64,000 bases of DNA from Achromobacter sp. Root83 (lineage in GTDB: Bacteria > Pseudomonadota > Gammaproteobacteria > Burkholderiales > Burkholderiaceae_B), in NCBI RefSeq assembly GCF_001428845.1, contig NZ_LMIU01000007.1:1459-65458 (forward strand), in the 5' to 3' direction. Under the pieces are notes generated by a model, which saw nothing but the letters and a program-made list of their open reading frames with translations, had not been told where the DNA came from and searched no databases. Numbering within the stretch: the first letter of the stretch is position 1; each line of letters opens with the position of its first letter. The translations under genes and the position numbers were made by a program. Of the stretch, positions 39,267 to 48,857 are shown one piece after another.

Positions 39267-41503
39267 CCGCCGACGAAGCCCCGGATGGCGAACTGTCCGC
39301 CCTGGCCGCCGCGGCGGGCATCTTCGAGCACTGGACGGACGCCCGCCAGCGGTCCCGCCGCGTCGCGCCCGCCACGCTGCGCGCCCTGCTGGACGCGCTG
39401 GACTTGCCCGCCGACAGCCCGCAAGCCATCCGCGACAGCCGCCAACGCGTGGCGGCGCAAGCCGCGGACGCCTTGCCGCCCGTGATCGTGACCCGCATCG
39501 ATGAGACGGCGCCGTTGCCGCGCGCCGCGCGCGGCCCTTACCGGATCGTCTGCGAGTCGGGGCGCATCGTGGAAGGCGAGATCCGCATCGACCGCGACGG
39601 CCAGCCTTGTCTGTCTGCCCCGGACGAGCCCGGATACCATCGGCTGTCGCTGGCGTCGGGCGACGCGACCCTGGCCGTCGCGCCCCGGCAGGCGCCCGGC
39701 CTGGCCGACCTGACCGGCGTCGGCAACCCGCGCTGCTGGGGAATCAGCGCACAGGTCTACAGCCTGCGGCAGGACGCATGCGCGGCGTTGCCGCGCACCC
39801 ATGGCTTCGGGGACTTCGGCGCGCTGCGCGAGCTGGCCGTGGCCGCCGCCGAGCAAGGCGCCGATGTGCTGGCCATCAGCCCGGTGCATGCCATGTTTGC
39901 CGCGCAGCCCGAGCGCTGCAGCCCCTACTCGCCCTCCAGCCGCCTCTTCCTGAATGTCCTGTATGCCGCGCCCGCCGGGGTGCTGGGCCAGGATGCGCTG
40001 GCCCGCGCGCTGGCCGGGACCGAGCCCGCAGATCTGAGCGCACTGGACGGGCTGGACCTGATCGACTGGCCCGCCGCCGCCGCGCAACGCCTGCATTTGC
40101 TGCGCGCGCTGCACGGCCAGTTCGCAAGCAGCGGGCCGGCGGGGCCGCGTCAGCGCTATGCGCAATTCTGTGCGGCGGGCGGGCAAGCCCTGCGCGACCA
40201 TGCGGTGTTCGAGTCGTTGCATGCGACGCGACGGGCCCCGGACGGCGCGGTGCTGCCGTGGCGGCTATGGCCCGCGGGGCTGCGCGATCCGGCATCGGCC
40301 GAGGTCAGGCGCTTTGCGCAAGATCATCCGATGGAGGTGGACTTCCATCAGTTCGCGCAGTGGCTGGCCGCCGAAAATCTCGCGGCGGCGCAGGCGGCCG
40401 GCCGCGAGGCCGGAATGCGGCTCGGCCTGCTTGCCGACCTTGCCGTGGGCGACAGCCCCGACGGCAGCCATGCGTGGAGCCGGCAGGCCGACCTGATGCC
40501 GCGCATGTCGATCGGCGCGCCGCCCGACATCTACAACCCCCTTGGGCAGAATTGGGGCTTGACCGCGTTTTCCCCGCGCGCGCTGCACGCCAATGGTTAC
40601 GCGGCATTCATCGATATGCTGCGCGCCAGCCTGGCGCACACCGGCGGCGTGCGCATCGACCACATCCTGGGCATGGCGCGGCTATGGCTGGTGCCCGACG
40701 GCGCCACGCCCGGCGAAGGCGCCTATCTGCGCTATCCGCTGGACACCCTGCTGGCGCTGACGGCGCTGGAAGCCTGGCGGCACCGGGCCTTCGCGATCGG
40801 CGAAAACCTGGGCACCGTGCCCGAGGGCTTCGACCAGCGCCTCAAAGACAACGGGCTGCTGGGCATGAACGTGCTCTGGTTCATGCGGCAAGCGCCGGAC
40901 GCCGCGCCGGGACCGGATGCGCCGGCGGGCTTCACGGACCCCGCGCAATGGCCGCCCGATGCCGCCGCGATGACCACCACGCACGACCTCCCCACCCTGC
41001 GCGGCTGGTGGAAGGAGCGCGATATCGACTGGCGCGTGAAGCTGAACCTGCTGGGCGCGGACGACGACGAAGCCACACTGCGGCGCGGCCGCGCCATCGA
41101 CCGCGAGTTGCTTGCGCGGGCGCTGGATGCCGCAACCGGAGCGCCAGCCGCTGGAGCATCAGCCGCCGCGTCGGCGGCCGCCAAGGCATCAGGCGCTGGG
41201 GCATCAGCCGCCGAGGCATCAGCCGCCATAACATCACCCGCCAAAGCATCGCCCGCCGGAACCGCGCCCGCCGAAGCCCCGCTTCCAGCGCTGCTGCGCT
41301 TCGTGTCCTCCAGCCAGTGTCCGCTGCTGCTCGTGCCCATGGAGGACGTGGCCGGCCTGCTGGACCAGCCCAACCTGCCGGGCACCATCGATACCCATCC
41401 GAACTGGCGCCAGCGCTTGCCGCTGAGCATCCGCGCCACCTTCGCCGACCCCGCCGCGCAGCAACGCCTGGATGCCGCGCGCACCGGAAGGAGCCGCCCG
41501 TGA
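39263..41503 (+). CDS. malQ: 4-alpha-glucanotransferase MalQ
   Basis: The 746-residue protein is a GH77 amylomaltase that moves maltosyl or longer units between glucans. It has an N-terminal alpha/beta extension (about 1-150). The catalytic core carries GVRIDHILGMARLW (Asp about 466), FAIGENLGTVPEGF (Glu about 514) and TTTHDLPTLRGWW. Between about residues 625 and 675 an Ala/Ser/Pro-rich low-complexity insert interrupts the last core helices, encoded by a degenerate DNA repeat. It probably forms a flexible surface loop. Starts and ends with four-base overlaps to treZ and treY. Confidence 0.92.
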   Translation: MTADEAPDGELSALAAAAGIFEHWTDARQRSRRVAPATLRALLDALDLPADSPQAIRDSRQRVAAQAADALPPVIVTRIDETAPLPRAARGPYRIVCESGRIVEGEIRIDRDGQPCLSAPDEPGYHRLSLASGDATLAVAPRQAPGLADLTGVGNPRCWGISAQVYSLRQDACAALPRTHGFGDFGALRELAVAAAEQGADVLAISPVHAMFAAQPERCSPYSPSSRLFLNVLYAAPAGVLGQDALARALAGTEPADLSALDGLDLIDWPAAAAQRLHLLRALHGQFASSGPAGPRQRYAQFCAAGGQALRDHAVFESLHATRRAPDGAVLPWRLWPAGLRDPASAEVRRFAQDHPMEVDFHQFAQWLAAENLAAAQAAGREAGMRLGLLADLAVGDSPDGSHAWSRQADLMPRMSIGAPPDIYNPLGQNWGLTAFSPRALHANGYAAFIDMLRASLAHTGGVRIDHILGMARLWLVPDGATPGEGAYLRYPLDTLLALTALEAWRHRAFAIGENLGTVPEGFDQRLKDNGLLGMNVLWFMRQAPDAAPGPDAPAGFTDPAQWPPDAAAMTTTHDLPTLRGWWKERDIDWRVKLNLLGADDDEATLRRGRAIDRELLARALDAATGAPAAGASAAASAAAKASGAGASAAEASAAITSPAKASPAGTAPAEAPLPALLRFVSSSQCPLLLVPMEDVAGLLDQPNLPGTIDTHPNWRQRLPLSIRATFADPAAQQRLDAARTGRSRP
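41150..41285 (+). repeat. Degenerate tandem repeat coding an Ala-rich loop in malQ
   Basis: Variants of GCATCAGCCGCC recur about ten times with units near 12-18 bases, staying in frame and coding Ala/Ser/Lys/Pro-rich sequence. The surrounding malQ sequence is not repetitive. Confidence 0.7.
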
Positions 41504-44130
41504 GCGCGCCGCAAGCCACCGCCCGTCTGCAGTTGCACGCGGGTTTCACGCTGGACGACGCGTGCGCCCAGGTGGACTATTACGCCGACCTGGGCGTCAG
41601 CCATCTGTACTTGTCGCCCATCACCCGCGCGCGGGCCGGGTCCACGCATGGTTACGACGTCATCGACCATGCCTGCGTCAATCCCGAACTGGGCGGTGAA
41701 TCCGCCCTGCTCCGCCTGGCGCGGGCTGCCAGGGCGCGCGGGCTGGGCCTGATCGCGGACATCGTGCCCAACCACATGGCCGCGCACCCCTCCAATGCGT
41801 GGTGGCGCGATGTGCTGGCCCACGGCCCGGCCAGCGCCTGGTCGCGGCATTTCGACATCGACTGGGATCCGCCAGCGCCCACGCTCAAGGGCAAGGTGCT
41901 GTTGCCGGTGCTGGCCGACCCCTACGGCGTGTCGCTGGAGCGCGGCGCGATCACGCTGCGCGGCGGCGCCGGCGGCGAAGTGGAACTGGACGTGTCGGGG
42001 CAGCGCTATCCGCTAGCCGTCGCATCGGCGCCGCGCGCCGACACGGCCGCCTGGCTGCGCGAGCACGACCCCGCGCATCCCGCAGGCCGCCAGCGCCTGC
42101 ATGAACTGCTGGAACGCCAGCACTACCGCCTGGCGTGGTGGCGCACGGCGCCGGACCTCATCAACTGGCGGCGGTTCTTCGAGATCAGCGAGCTCGTGGG
42201 GGTTCGCGTCGAGGACGACGCGGTGTTCGACGACGTCCACGCGATGGTCCTGCGTTTGTATGCGCAGGGCGTCCTGGACGGGCTGCGGGTGGATCATATC
42301 GACGGGCTGGCGTCGCCGGGCGCCTACCTGCGGCGCCTGTCCCGCTGCCTGGCCGACGCCGGCGCCAGCCGTCCAGAGGCTTGCCGGCAGGAGCAGCCGT
42401 ATTTGGTGGTCGAGAAGATCCTGGCGCAGGATGAAACGCTGGATCCGCGCTGGCTGACGGACGGCACGACCGGCTACGACTTCATGGATCAGGTGGGCGC
42501 GTTGCTGCACGCGCCGCAAGGCGAAGCGCCGTTGCGCGCGTTCTGGGAAACGTTGGCCGGCGACGCGCGAGCGCCCCGGGAACAACTGCGGGCCGCGCGC
42601 GAACGGATGCTGGCCCGGCATTTTCCGGCCGAACGGCAGGCGCTGGTGCGCAGCCTCGAGGCCATTGCCGCGCAGGACGAACGCACGCGCGACTGGAGCG
42701 CCACCGCGATCGACCGGGTCCTGACTGCCTGGCTGGCCGCGTTTCCCGTCTATCGCACCTATGCCGAGGACGATGCGGGCACCGCCGCCGACGCGCATTG
42801 GCGCGAACTGGCCGCCCGCGAGGCCGCCGCAACGCTGAACGCGCGCGAGGACACCGCCGACGCCTCGCTGCTGGCCCGGATCGGCCAATGGCTGGACGGC
42901 GCATCCCCCGCCGCCGGCCATCAGGCCGCCCTGCGCCGGTTTCAGCAGTTGACGCCGCCGCTGGCCGCGAAGGCGCTTGAAGACACGCTGTTCTACCGTT
43001 ACGGGCCGCTGCTGTCGCGCAATGAGGTCGGCGCGTCGCCGGACGGTTTCTCTTTGTCGGCCGACGGCTTCCACGCCGTGAGCGCAAGCCGCGCCCGCAC
43101 GCATCCGCGAGCCATGCTGGCCACGGCCACGCACGATCACAAGCGCGGCGAGGACACCCGGGCGCGGCTGGCCGTCCTGACCGAAATGCCGGAGCGCTGG
43201 ACGCAGGCCGCCAGCGGCTGGATCGATGCGCTGCCCCCCGGCCCGTCCCGCGCCGACCGCTACATGCTGCTCCAGACTTTGGTCGGCGCGTGGCCGCCCG
43301 AGTGGGACGTGGGCGTGATCGAGCGCGACCCCGACGCGCTGCGCGCGTGGACCGCCCGCATTGGCCAGTGGCAGGAGAAGGCCCTGCGAGAGGCCAAGCT
43401 GCACACGAGCTGGACCGATCCCGACCCGGCGTATGAAGCCGCCGCGCAGGAAGCCCTGGCCTTCCTGGTGGACGACGGCCGTGGCCGCGAGCTGCTCGCC
43501 GATATCGCCGCGTTCGCCTTGCACATCGCGCCCGCAGGCATGGTCAATAGCTTCACGCAGACGCTGCTGCGCAACACCTTGCCTGGCGTGCCCGATCTGT
43601 ACCAGGGCACCGAGCTGTGGGACTTCAGCCTGGTCGATCCCGACAACCGCCGTCCCGTCGACTACGCGTTGCGCGCGTCCCTGCTTGCGCAGTCGTCGGG
43701 GGATGTCGCCATGGACCTGTCGGCGCAGGCATGGCGGTCGGGCGCGGTGAAGCAGGCCTTGATCCACCGCCTGCTGGCCGCCCGTCAGCGGCTGCCGGGG
43801 CCGTTCGCCAGCGGTGACCTGGTGCGCGTTCATGCCGAGGGCGCGCAGGCGATGCATGTGCTCGCCTTCCTGCGCCGTCACGACGGGCAGAATGCACTGA
43901 TCGTCTCGTCCCGGGGGTGCGCGTTGCAGTTGGCCGGTTATGCCAGCGGTGGCAGCGAGGCCGGCCGCGAATTCTGGGCCGCCACGGCGCTGAGGCTGCC
44001 CGAGGGCAGCACGGGCCTGGCGCTGCATGACGCGCTTACGGGACGGCGCCTGCGCGCCGCCGCCAACGGCCTGCTGCCGCTTGCCGAGGTGCTGCGCGAC
44101 GGTCCCGCGGGGCTGTGTCTGTCAGTGTAG
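41500..44130 (+). CDS. treY: Maltooligosyltrehalose synthase TreY
   Basis: The 876-residue protein is GH13_26, which converts the reducing-end alpha-1,4 bond of maltodextrins to the alpha,alpha-1,1 bond of trehalose. Motifs are ADIVPNHMA, DGLRVDHIDGLASPGAYL (Asp about 265), LVVEKILAQDE (Glu about 305) and ATHDHKRGEDTRARL, in the normal order and length for TreY. The start is a GTG, fixed by GGAAGGAG upstream and a GTGA overlap with the malQ stop. It is the last gene of the operon. Together with TreZ it regenerates trehalose from glycogen. Confidence 0.94.
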   Translation: MSAPQATARLQLHAGFTLDDACAQVDYYADLGVSHLYLSPITRARAGSTHGYDVIDHACVNPELGGESALLRLARAARARGLGLIADIVPNHMAAHPSNAWWRDVLAHGPASAWSRHFDIDWDPPAPTLKGKVLLPVLADPYGVSLERGAITLRGGAGGEVELDVSGQRYPLAVASAPRADTAAWLREHDPAHPAGRQRLHELLERQHYRLAWWRTAPDLINWRRFFEISELVGVRVEDDAVFDDVHAMVLRLYAQGVLDGLRVDHIDGLASPGAYLRRLSRCLADAGASRPEACRQEQPYLVVEKILAQDETLDPRWLTDGTTGYDFMDQVGALLHAPQGEAPLRAFWETLAGDARAPREQLRAARERMLARHFPAERQALVRSLEAIAAQDERTRDWSATAIDRVLTAWLAAFPVYRTYAEDDAGTAADAHWRELAAREAAATLNAREDTADASLLARIGQWLDGASPAAGHQAALRRFQQLTPPLAAKALEDTLFYRYGPLLSRNEVGASPDGFSLSADGFHAVSASRARTHPRAMLATATHDHKRGEDTRARLAVLTEMPERWTQAASGWIDALPPGPSRADRYMLLQTLVGAWPPEWDVGVIERDPDALRAWTARIGQWQEKALREAKLHTSWTDPDPAYEAAAQEALAFLVDDGRGRELLADIAAFALHIAPAGMVNSFTQTLLRNTLPGVPDLYQGTELWDFSLVDPDNRRPVDYALRASLLAQSSGDVAMDLSAQAWRSGAVKQALIHRLLAARQRLPGPFASGDLVRVHAEGAQAMHVLAFLRRHDGQNALIVSSRGCALQLAGYASGGSEAGREFWAATALRLPEGSTGLALHDALTGRRLRAAANGLLPLAEVLRDGPAGLCLSV

Positions 44131-44155
44131 CCGCAAGGCCCGCCTGACATGAAAC

Positions 44156-44193
44156 GGCCCCCTCCGCGCCACGGAGGGAGCACGGAGGGGGCC
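44156..44193. terminator. Long hairpin after treY, possible terminator
   Basis: An 11-base perfect stem (GGCCCCCTCCG/CGGAGGGGGCC) lies 25 bases after the treY stop, between converging genes. No T-run follows, so if it terminates it may do so with Rho or act as an RNA-end stabiliser. Confidence 0.6.
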
Positions 44194-44251
44194 ATCGTGT
44201 ACTACGCGCCGGCCATGCGGGGGGGCCGCGCGGCCAGCTCAAGAAGCGCGG

Positions 44252-44431
44252 TTAGCGCTGGGCCTTGTTTTGATCGGCAGGGCTTTGGCCCGGCTGATTC
44301 CGGTCCTTATCCATTTGCTGGCCGGATTGACCGGGCTGCTGTTGTCCCGGCTGGTTGCGGTCCTTCGGGTTTTCCTGGGACTGCTGCTTTTGCGGCTGCT
44401 TTTGCTGGTCGGGTTGGTTCTGATTGGCCAT
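44252..44431 (-). CDS. Tiny Gln/Asn/Pro-rich hydrophilic protein
   Basis: This 59-residue protein has no named family. It is nearly all Gln, Asn, Pro, Asp and Lys, with two copies of KDRNQPGQ and related QPGQSGQQ units, and contains no hydrophobic core, so it is expected to be disordered. AGGAGACT lies seven bases before the ATG at 44431, supporting a real gene. A sigma54 promoter of good quality stands 46 bases upstream. A hydrophilin-like protective role during drying or osmotic stress is inferred from composition and company. Confidence 0.65.
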   Translation of the reverse strand: MANQNQPDQQKQPQKQQSQENPKDRNQPGQQQPGQSGQQMDKDRNQPGQSPADQNKAQR

Positions 44432-44476
44432 TACAAGTCTCCTAGTAGGCGGAAACATTCCGCTGAACCCTATAGA

Positions 44477-44490
44477 GCAACTGGCGTGCC
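44477..44490 (-). promoter_or_regulatory. sigma54 promoter of the Gln/Asn-rich gene
   Basis: The minus strand reads GGCACGCCAGTTGC followed by T: GGCACG at -24 and TTGCT at -12 with correct spacing. Confidence 0.75.
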
Positions 44491-44592
44491 CGGCAAGCCC
44501 GCGGCGCGCCCGGCAATCAAGGGTTCAGGGGGTCCGACCCGGACTTGGCAAATCCCGCTTCATCGGTAAAAACTGCACATGCGCGGCCCGCG

Positions 44593-45507
44593 CTACAGCG
44601 TCGCCATCCGGCGCCCGGCCTGCCCCGGCTCGGCGTCCTTCGTGCCGCCGTCGAACGCCTCGATCCATGACGATGCATAGCTGGCGGGCGCAGACAGGGG
44701 CTCGCCGCCATCGCGCTGCGTGCGCAGGCGGACCATCAGTTCGTCCAGCGGCATGGGGCGGCCCAGCGAGAAACCCTGTCCATAGCGGCACCCGGCCGCC
44801 CGCAGCGCGGGGATATCCGCCACGTTCTCGACCCCTTCCGCCACCACGCGCCATCCCAGGCGGGTCGCCAGTTCCGCGGCGCTGCGCAGGACTTCGAAGG
44901 CCACCGCGCTGCGGCGCATCCGCGTCACGAAATATTGGTCGATTTTGACTTCCGACAGCGGAATCGCCGACAGCAGCTTCAGCGACGCATAGCCCGTGCC
45001 GAAATCGTCCAGGCTGACTTCGCAACCCGCGTCTTCCAGCCGCAGCAGCGACGCCCGCAGCACGTCCAGATCGCGGATCGGCTGGTCTTCGGTCAGCTCC
45101 ACGCGCACCAGCGACGGCGGCAGTTCGGCGGCGTAGACGCGATCGAGCAGGAATTCCACCGAGCGCTGGTCCGACAGCGTGGTGGCCGGCGCGTTGATCG
45201 CCACCGGCACCGCGACGCCCGCGCGCCGCATCGTCAGCAGCGCGTCGATGACTCGCAGGCAGACGCGTTCAAAAAGCGCCTTGTCGAGTCCGAGGCGGTT
45301 GACCGCCGGAATGAACGCCGCGGGCATGATGGTCCCCAGGCGCGGATGTTGCCATCGGGCCAGTGCCTCGGCAGACACGATTCTGCCGGTAAGCAGGTCC
45401 ACCTGTGGCTGCAGCAGCACGCGCAGGCCATCCCTGCCCGTGACCATGGCGGCGATTTCCGCGTCGTTCACCACCGGGTCCGGGCCTAGCTGTGTGTTCG
45501 GCGTCAT
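44593..45507 (-). CDS. Stand-alone EAL domain cyclic-di-GMP phosphodiesterase
   Basis: The 304-residue protein is an EAL domain with a short N-terminal lead and no membrane or sensor domain. All main catalytic motifs are present: AEALARW (the EAL Glu), the Asn of VAINAP, ELTEDQ, SLDDFGTGYASL, KIDQYF, AEGVEN and YGQGFSLGRPMP. It should therefore hydrolyse cyclic-di-GMP to pGpG in the cytoplasm. It stands alone; no diguanylate cyclase is nearby. The C-terminal 40 residues are not part of the domain. No sigma54 site was found upstream. Confidence 0.88.
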   Translation of the reverse strand: MTPNTQLGPDPVVNDAEIAAMVTGRDGLRVLLQPQVDLLTGRIVSAEALARWQHPRLGTIMPAAFIPAVNRLGLDKALFERVCLRVIDALLTMRRAGVAVPVAINAPATTLSDQRSVEFLLDRVYAAELPPSLVRVELTEDQPIRDLDVLRASLLRLEDAGCEVSLDDFGTGYASLKLLSAIPLSEVKIDQYFVTRMRRSAVAFEVLRSAAELATRLGWRVVAEGVENVADIPALRAAGCRYGQGFSLGRPMPLDELMVRLRTQRDGGEPLSAPASYASSWIEAFDGGTKDAEPGQAGRRMATL

Positions 45508-45727
45508 GTCTGCGCTCCTGTGGCGCCTCTGGTTATGGCCCGCGCGGTCCGGCCATAGTAAAGGCGCTTCGATTCGCCATTCTGCGCCCTCGATGCCGTA
45601 AAGTCACACATATGTAACCATCGGTATTAAGGTGCGGAAAAACATGTGTACGCACCCCGTGGACGCCCGCCCCCGTGACGGCAAGAACGCCTTGTCGACA
45701 TGGTAGGGTTTGCGTCTTTCGCCCCCC

Positions 45728-47887
45728 ATGGGGCGCAACCCCCTGCCCACCCTTCCCCGCGTGACGACTCTGCTTTCCCGCTGGCGCGCCTCAGTGCGCA
45801 ATGTGCTGTGGCTAGACGCCCTGCAAGCCGCCGCCATCAGCGCGGCTCCCGTGATACTGGCCGTGCTTGCGCACGAACCCCGTCTGGGGTGGACGGCCAT
45901 CGCCGCATTCTGGGCCTGCTTCGGCGATCCTGGCGGCCCCTTGCGACAGCGCGCGGGTTCCATGCTTGCGCTGGGCCTGATCGGCGCCCTCTTCTGCTTC
46001 CTGGCCAGCGCCAGCGCCGCGTACCTGTGGCTGCTGCTGCCATTGACCTTCGTCTGCTGCACCTTCGGCGGGCTGCTGCGCGTGCTGGGGCCCGCCGCGG
46101 CCATTGTGGGCACCCTGCTGTCGGCCGGCTTTGTCGTGGCGGCCGAACTGCCCGCCCCCACCTGGCGGGAAAGCCTGTCGTACACGCTGTTCTTCCTGGC
46201 GGGCGCCGGGTGGGCCATCCTCATGACGGCGCTGGTGTGGCGCCGCCGCCCCTGGAAGGACGCGACGCATGCCGTCGCGCACTGCTATCGCGGCCTGGCG
46301 GACTTTGCCGACGCGTTGTCCGGCCTGTATTCAGGCCTGACGGCCGCCGGCGGCCCGCAGGCCTGGAGCGCCGTCAGCCGGTCTCAACGCGGCGCGCTGC
46401 GCGCCGCGCTGGAGGCGGCCCGAGGCCGGATCCGCGAGGTCCAGGACGCGCGCCCGTCGCGCCGCGCCCGCGCGCATCAGTTGCTGTATCTGCTGGATAG
46501 CGCCGAAGACAGCTTCATCGCCCTGGTGGCCGTCGCCGACCTGCTGGAATCGAATGCGCCTCGCTGGCTTGGCCGCAGCGCCGGCGCGCACCTGTCGCAC
46601 GCGATGCACCGTTACGCCAGCGTATGCAACGCCATCGCCAGCACGTCCGACGTCAGCGATGCCAAGCAGGCGCTATGCCTGCGTGAGCGGCTGACGCACT
46701 ACGCCGCGGGCCTGCACGACCTGCGCGGCGGGGCGACGGCCTACGCGCCCGATCTCGCCACCGTGGTGCCGGTGCTGGACCGCCTGCTGCATACCGCCCA
46801 GGCCGTCATGCAGTCCCTGTTCGACGAGGCCGTCACCCCCGCCGCGCCCGCGCAGCGCCCGCGCGGTCCGGGCCGCGCGCGGCAGGCCTGGCGCACCCTG
46901 CGCCAGAACCTGCGCTTCGAATCCGACGCGTTCCGCCATGCGCTGCGGGTGGGCGTGGGCGCGACCATCGCCGTCGCGCTGTCCAAGACCTTCGCTGTGA
47001 ACCACGGATACTGGATGTCGCTGACGCTGGTGTTCATCCTTCAGCCGTATTTCGCGACGACCTGGCAGCGCACCGTGGAACGCGTGGCCGGCAGCGTGGC
47101 GGGCGCCATCGGCGCCTCCTTGCTGGGCCTGCTTCTGAGCAGCCCCTTGTCGGTGGCCCTGGCGGTGCTGCCCATCGCGCTGGGCACCTTCGCGGCCCGC
47201 ACCATCCACTACGCGCTGTTCACCTTCTTTCTGACCTCGCAGTTCGTGCTGGTCAGCCATATCCAGCAGCCCGAGATCTACGAGCCCATGCTGGCCGCGC
47301 TGCGCGCCTTCAACAGCGTGCTGGGCGGCATTCTTGCGCTGCTGGTGGGGTTTCTGGTCTGGCCCGAGAAGGAACCCCGGCAACTGGCCGGCGCGCTGAC
47401 GCGGGCGCTGGAGCGCCACGCCGACTACGCGCTGGCGCTGGTTCGGGAGAAAAGCGGCGGCGACGGCGCGCACCAGGACATCGTGGGCCTGCGCCGCCTG
47501 GCCTGCCTGTCCGCGGACAACGCCGAGGCCTCGCTGCAGCGGCTGCAGCAGAACCCGGTGCATCGCGAACGCAATGTGGACACCGCCGTGAACCTGCTCA
47601 ACGCCCTGCGCCGCATCACCGCCGCCGGCACCGTGCTGGAGATACAGGCGGCGCTGCCCCCCGGATCGGCGGCCGCGCCCGCGCTGCGGGAATACGGCAC
47701 GGTCTTGGCCCAGGCGCTGCACCCGCGGGCTTCCGAACCCGCGCAGAGCACGCGCGCGCTTGGCGTCCCCCCTGCCGTCAGCGCGGCGGATCCCGCGCTG
47801 GCCGCCCCGCTGGACCGCATCGCGCTGCAGGCTCGCCAGATCAGGCAGCTCCGCGAGCGCGTGCAGCGGGAACAGCCGGCGCAATAG
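45728..47887 (+). CDS. FUSC family inner-membrane protein (YccS/aromatic acid exporter type)
   Basis: The roughly 719-residue protein has the two-block layout of the FUSC superfamily: about five membrane helices in residues 25-180, a cytoplasmic region to about 400, a second helical block (VGVGATIAVALSKTFAVNHG to about residue 555) and a C-terminal soluble part. The second block with YWMSLTLVFILQPYFATTWQ is a family hallmark. Related proteins export aromatic acids (AaeB) or are of unknown function (YccS, YhfK). The start is uncertain: ATG at 45728 or a TTG 18 bases upstream. It precedes the usp gene by about 110 bases. Confidence 0.83.
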   Translation: MGRNPLPTLPRVTTLLSRWRASVRNVLWLDALQAAAISAAPVILAVLAHEPRLGWTAIAAFWACFGDPGGPLRQRAGSMLALGLIGALFCFLASASAAYLWLLLPLTFVCCTFGGLLRVLGPAAAIVGTLLSAGFVVAAELPAPTWRESLSYTLFFLAGAGWAILMTALVWRRRPWKDATHAVAHCYRGLADFADALSGLYSGLTAAGGPQAWSAVSRSQRGALRAALEAARGRIREVQDARPSRRARAHQLLYLLDSAEDSFIALVAVADLLESNAPRWLGRSAGAHLSHAMHRYASVCNAIASTSDVSDAKQALCLRERLTHYAAGLHDLRGGATAYAPDLATVVPVLDRLLHTAQAVMQSLFDEAVTPAAPAQRPRGPGRARQAWRTLRQNLRFESDAFRHALRVGVGATIAVALSKTFAVNHGYWMSLTLVFILQPYFATTWQRTVERVAGSVAGAIGASLLGLLLSSPLSVALAVLPIALGTFAARTIHYALFTFFLTSQFVLVSHIQQPEIYEPMLAALRAFNSVLGGILALLVGFLVWPEKEPRQLAGALTRALERHADYALALVREKSGGDGAHQDIVGLRRLACLSADNAEASLQRLQQNPVHRERNVDTAVNLLNALRRITAAGTVLEIQAALPPGSAAAPALREYGTVLAQALHPRASEPAQSTRALGVPPAVSAADPALAAPLDRIALQARQIRQLRERVQREQPAQ

Positions 47888-47925
47888 CGGCCTGCTTGCG
47901 CGATCCCGGCCAAACTGGGGCCGGT

Positions 47926-47939
47926 TTGACACGCATCAA
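47926..47939 (+). promoter_or_regulatory. FNR/ANR-type box upstream of the universal stress gene
   Basis: TTGACACGCATCAA matches the FNR/ANR consensus TTGAT-N4-ATCAA at nine of ten positions, 61 bases before the usp start codon. A weak sigma54-like site (GG at 47946, GC at 47958) lies just downstream. Confidence 0.55.
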
Positions 47940-48000
47940 TGGCCCGGCCCCCGTAATGCGCAACCATAGGGCTCAGGACGCTTACACACAAGGAGCCGCT

Positions 48001-48837
48001 ATGTACCGCCGTATTTCCGTACACCTGGACCACGGGTTCGACTGCAAGCGCCGCACCGAGCTGGCCCTGGGGCTGGCCAAGCGCCACAAGGCCGAACTGG
48101 TCGGCATCTACGCCAGTTCCGCCCCGCCGCAGTACTACTACGGCGAATCGGTGATGATGTCCCGCACGCTCAGCGTCATGAAGGATTTGCAGGCGCAGAA
48201 TCGCGGGGCGGTCCAGAACGCTTTCCTGGATGCCGCGGCCGCCGCCGATGTGCCGGCGATCGTCCGCGCCGGCGAGTCCTCGCCCAGCGCCACCGTCGCG
48301 CTGTATGGCCGCGCCAGCGACATGATCATCGTCAGCCAGCAGAACCGCGACGACGTCGAAGCCGCCCATGAAAACGAGTTCGTCGAGCAAACCCTGCTAT
48401 CCGCCGGCCGCCCGGTCATGGTGCTGCCGTCCAGTGGGCACTTCCCCGCCGTGGGCGAGCGCGTCATGCTGTGCTGGGACGGCAGCCGAGAGGCCGCCCG
48501 CGCGCTGGCCGATGCGGCGCCGCTGTTGCGCGGCGCCTCCCACCTGGTCGTGCTGACCATGGACGAAGGCGCAGCCACCCGCAACGTCGAAGCGATACCC
48601 TTCGAAGATCTGGTCACGTACTGCGTCGCGCATGGCATGCCCGCGCCGGACCACGTGCGCCGCGACATCAAGGGCGTGGGAGTGGGCAGCACCATCCTCA
48701 ACGCGGCCGCCGACCACAGCGCCGACCTGATCGTCATGGGCGCCTACGGCCACAGCAAGTTCCGCGAATGGGCCATGGGCGGCGCGACCGCGTCCATCCT
48801 CAAGAGCATGACCGTACCGATCATGTTCTCGCACTGA
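48001..48837 (+). CDS. Tandem universal stress protein
   Basis: The 278-residue protein has two UspA domains (about 1-140 and 150-278). The C-terminal one carries the nucleotide-binding motif GAYGHSKFREWAMGGAT; the N-terminal one is degenerate. The start is fixed by AAGGAG six bases before the ATG. Proteins of this class in related bacteria are often under oxygen-responsive Anr/Fnr control, and a matching box lies upstream. It converges on the hydroxyacid dehydrogenase gene. Confidence 0.88.
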   Translation: MYRRISVHLDHGFDCKRRTELALGLAKRHKAELVGIYASSAPPQYYYGESVMMSRTLSVMKDLQAQNRGAVQNAFLDAAAAADVPAIVRAGESSPSATVALYGRASDMIIVSQQNRDDVEAAHENEFVEQTLLSAGRPVMVLPSSGHFPAVGERVMLCWDGSREAARALADAAPLLRGASHLVVLTMDEGAATRNVEAIPFEDLVTYCVAHGMPAPDHVRRDIKGVGVGSTILNAAADHSADLIVMGAYGHSKFREWAMGGATASILKSMTVPIMFSH

Positions 48838-48857
48838 GGCGGCTGCGCCGTGCGGCC

